Shown here: one piece after another, positions 63,881 through 64,000 of the stretch | How positions within the stretch are numbered: the first letter of the stretch is position 1 | Layout of the letters: each line of letters opens with the position of its first letter | Assembly (NCBI GenBank): GCA_965240325.2 | Contig: OZ251252.1 | Coordinates: 682,001 to 746,000, forward strand | Direction: 5' to 3' | Length of the DNA stretch: 64,000 bases | Source of the DNA: Rebecca billardiae RCC1528 | Lineage: Eukaryota > Haptophyta | Translations under genes and position numbers: made by a program | The notes under the pieces: generated by a model | What the model saw: the letters and a program-made list of their open reading frames with translations, nothing else | The model's database searches: none | Told to the model about the DNA's origin: nothing

Positions 63881-64000
63881 ATGGGCTCGTGCGCGAGCGC
63901 GCAGCGGCGCGAGCGCGCGCAGGACGCGTCGGTGCACGCGTCCGCGTGGGCCGGCGTCGTCCGCGCGCGCGCCGCCCACCGGCACGACCCGCACAGCGCG
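63881..64000 (+). CDS. Start of a gene with N-myristoylation signal, truncated by window
   Basis: The frame is open from ATG at 63881 to the window end (40 codons). The product starts MGSCASAQRRERAQDASVHA, a good N-myristoylation consensus (Gly2, Ser/Cys/Ala at 3-6) with a nearby Cys for palmitoylation, so the protein is probably membrane-attached. Too little is present to name a family. Confidence 0.4.
   Translation, partial: MGSCASAQRRERAQDASVHASAWAGVVRARAAHRHDPHSA

Overview
The window looks like nuclear DNA of a GC-rich, intron-containing unicellular eukaryote, most likely a marine microalga of the haptophyte or pelagophyte kind (inference). The reasons are very high GC, proteins rich in Ala, Gly and Arg, short spliceosomal introns, TTAGGG-type repeats, several secretory-pathway glycan enzymes, a tubulin cofactor, a GATOR2 subunit, a RAP-domain organelle protein and EsV-1-7 cysteine repeats. 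I saw no bacterial operons, rRNA, tRNA or CRISPR array. Intron models come from reading frames and GT/AG sites; none is backed by transcripts.

Layout. 1-3110: stacked DNA-transposon relics, namely a large fold-back repeat, a 0.5 kb element with 19-bp ends and a 1.2 kb inverted-repeat element. 3142-4404: a capsule-type glycosyltransferase (-). 4562-11627: a small TA-flanked MITE split by a complete Ty1/copia retrotransposon (4582-11346, 502-bp LTRs, GAATA target duplication). 12825-16211: a sulfotransferase (-) and a secreted propeller-like protein (+) that diverge. 17260-18375: a possible small ORF, a 42-bp poly-G run, a low-GC element and (AT)n. 18844-24177: a cofactor E-like protein (-), a YdeI-family protein (-) and a CMGC kinase with NPF motifs (+). 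25020-33684: a hAT-type MITE directly upstream of a WDR24 homologue (+), then a PP2C-PH fusion (+) with a telomere-like tract in its last intron.

33685-46447: a repeat-rich stretch holding two copies of a composite repeat, (AT)n tracts, two more hAT MITE copies, a glycosyltransferase-like gene and an FkbM-like methyltransferase (both -). 46448-47996: an EsV-1-7 repeat gene with a frameshift in its first repeat. 48183-52498: a RAP protein (-) and a D-erythronate-dehydrogenase-like epimerase (+) that diverge. 53324-62287: a short-chain dehydrogenase, a tandem glycosyltransferase-like protein and a seven-helix membrane protein, all on -. 62418-64000: a small hypothetical gene and the start of a gene whose product begins MGSC.

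Three themes link the window. Five genes act on glycans, sulfate esters or secreted substrates, as expected for an alga with a complex cell coat, although they do not form an operon. Several mobile elements sit within tens of bases of start codons. A short palindrome, GAGAT-N4-ATCTC, recurs inside exons of four unrelated genes.
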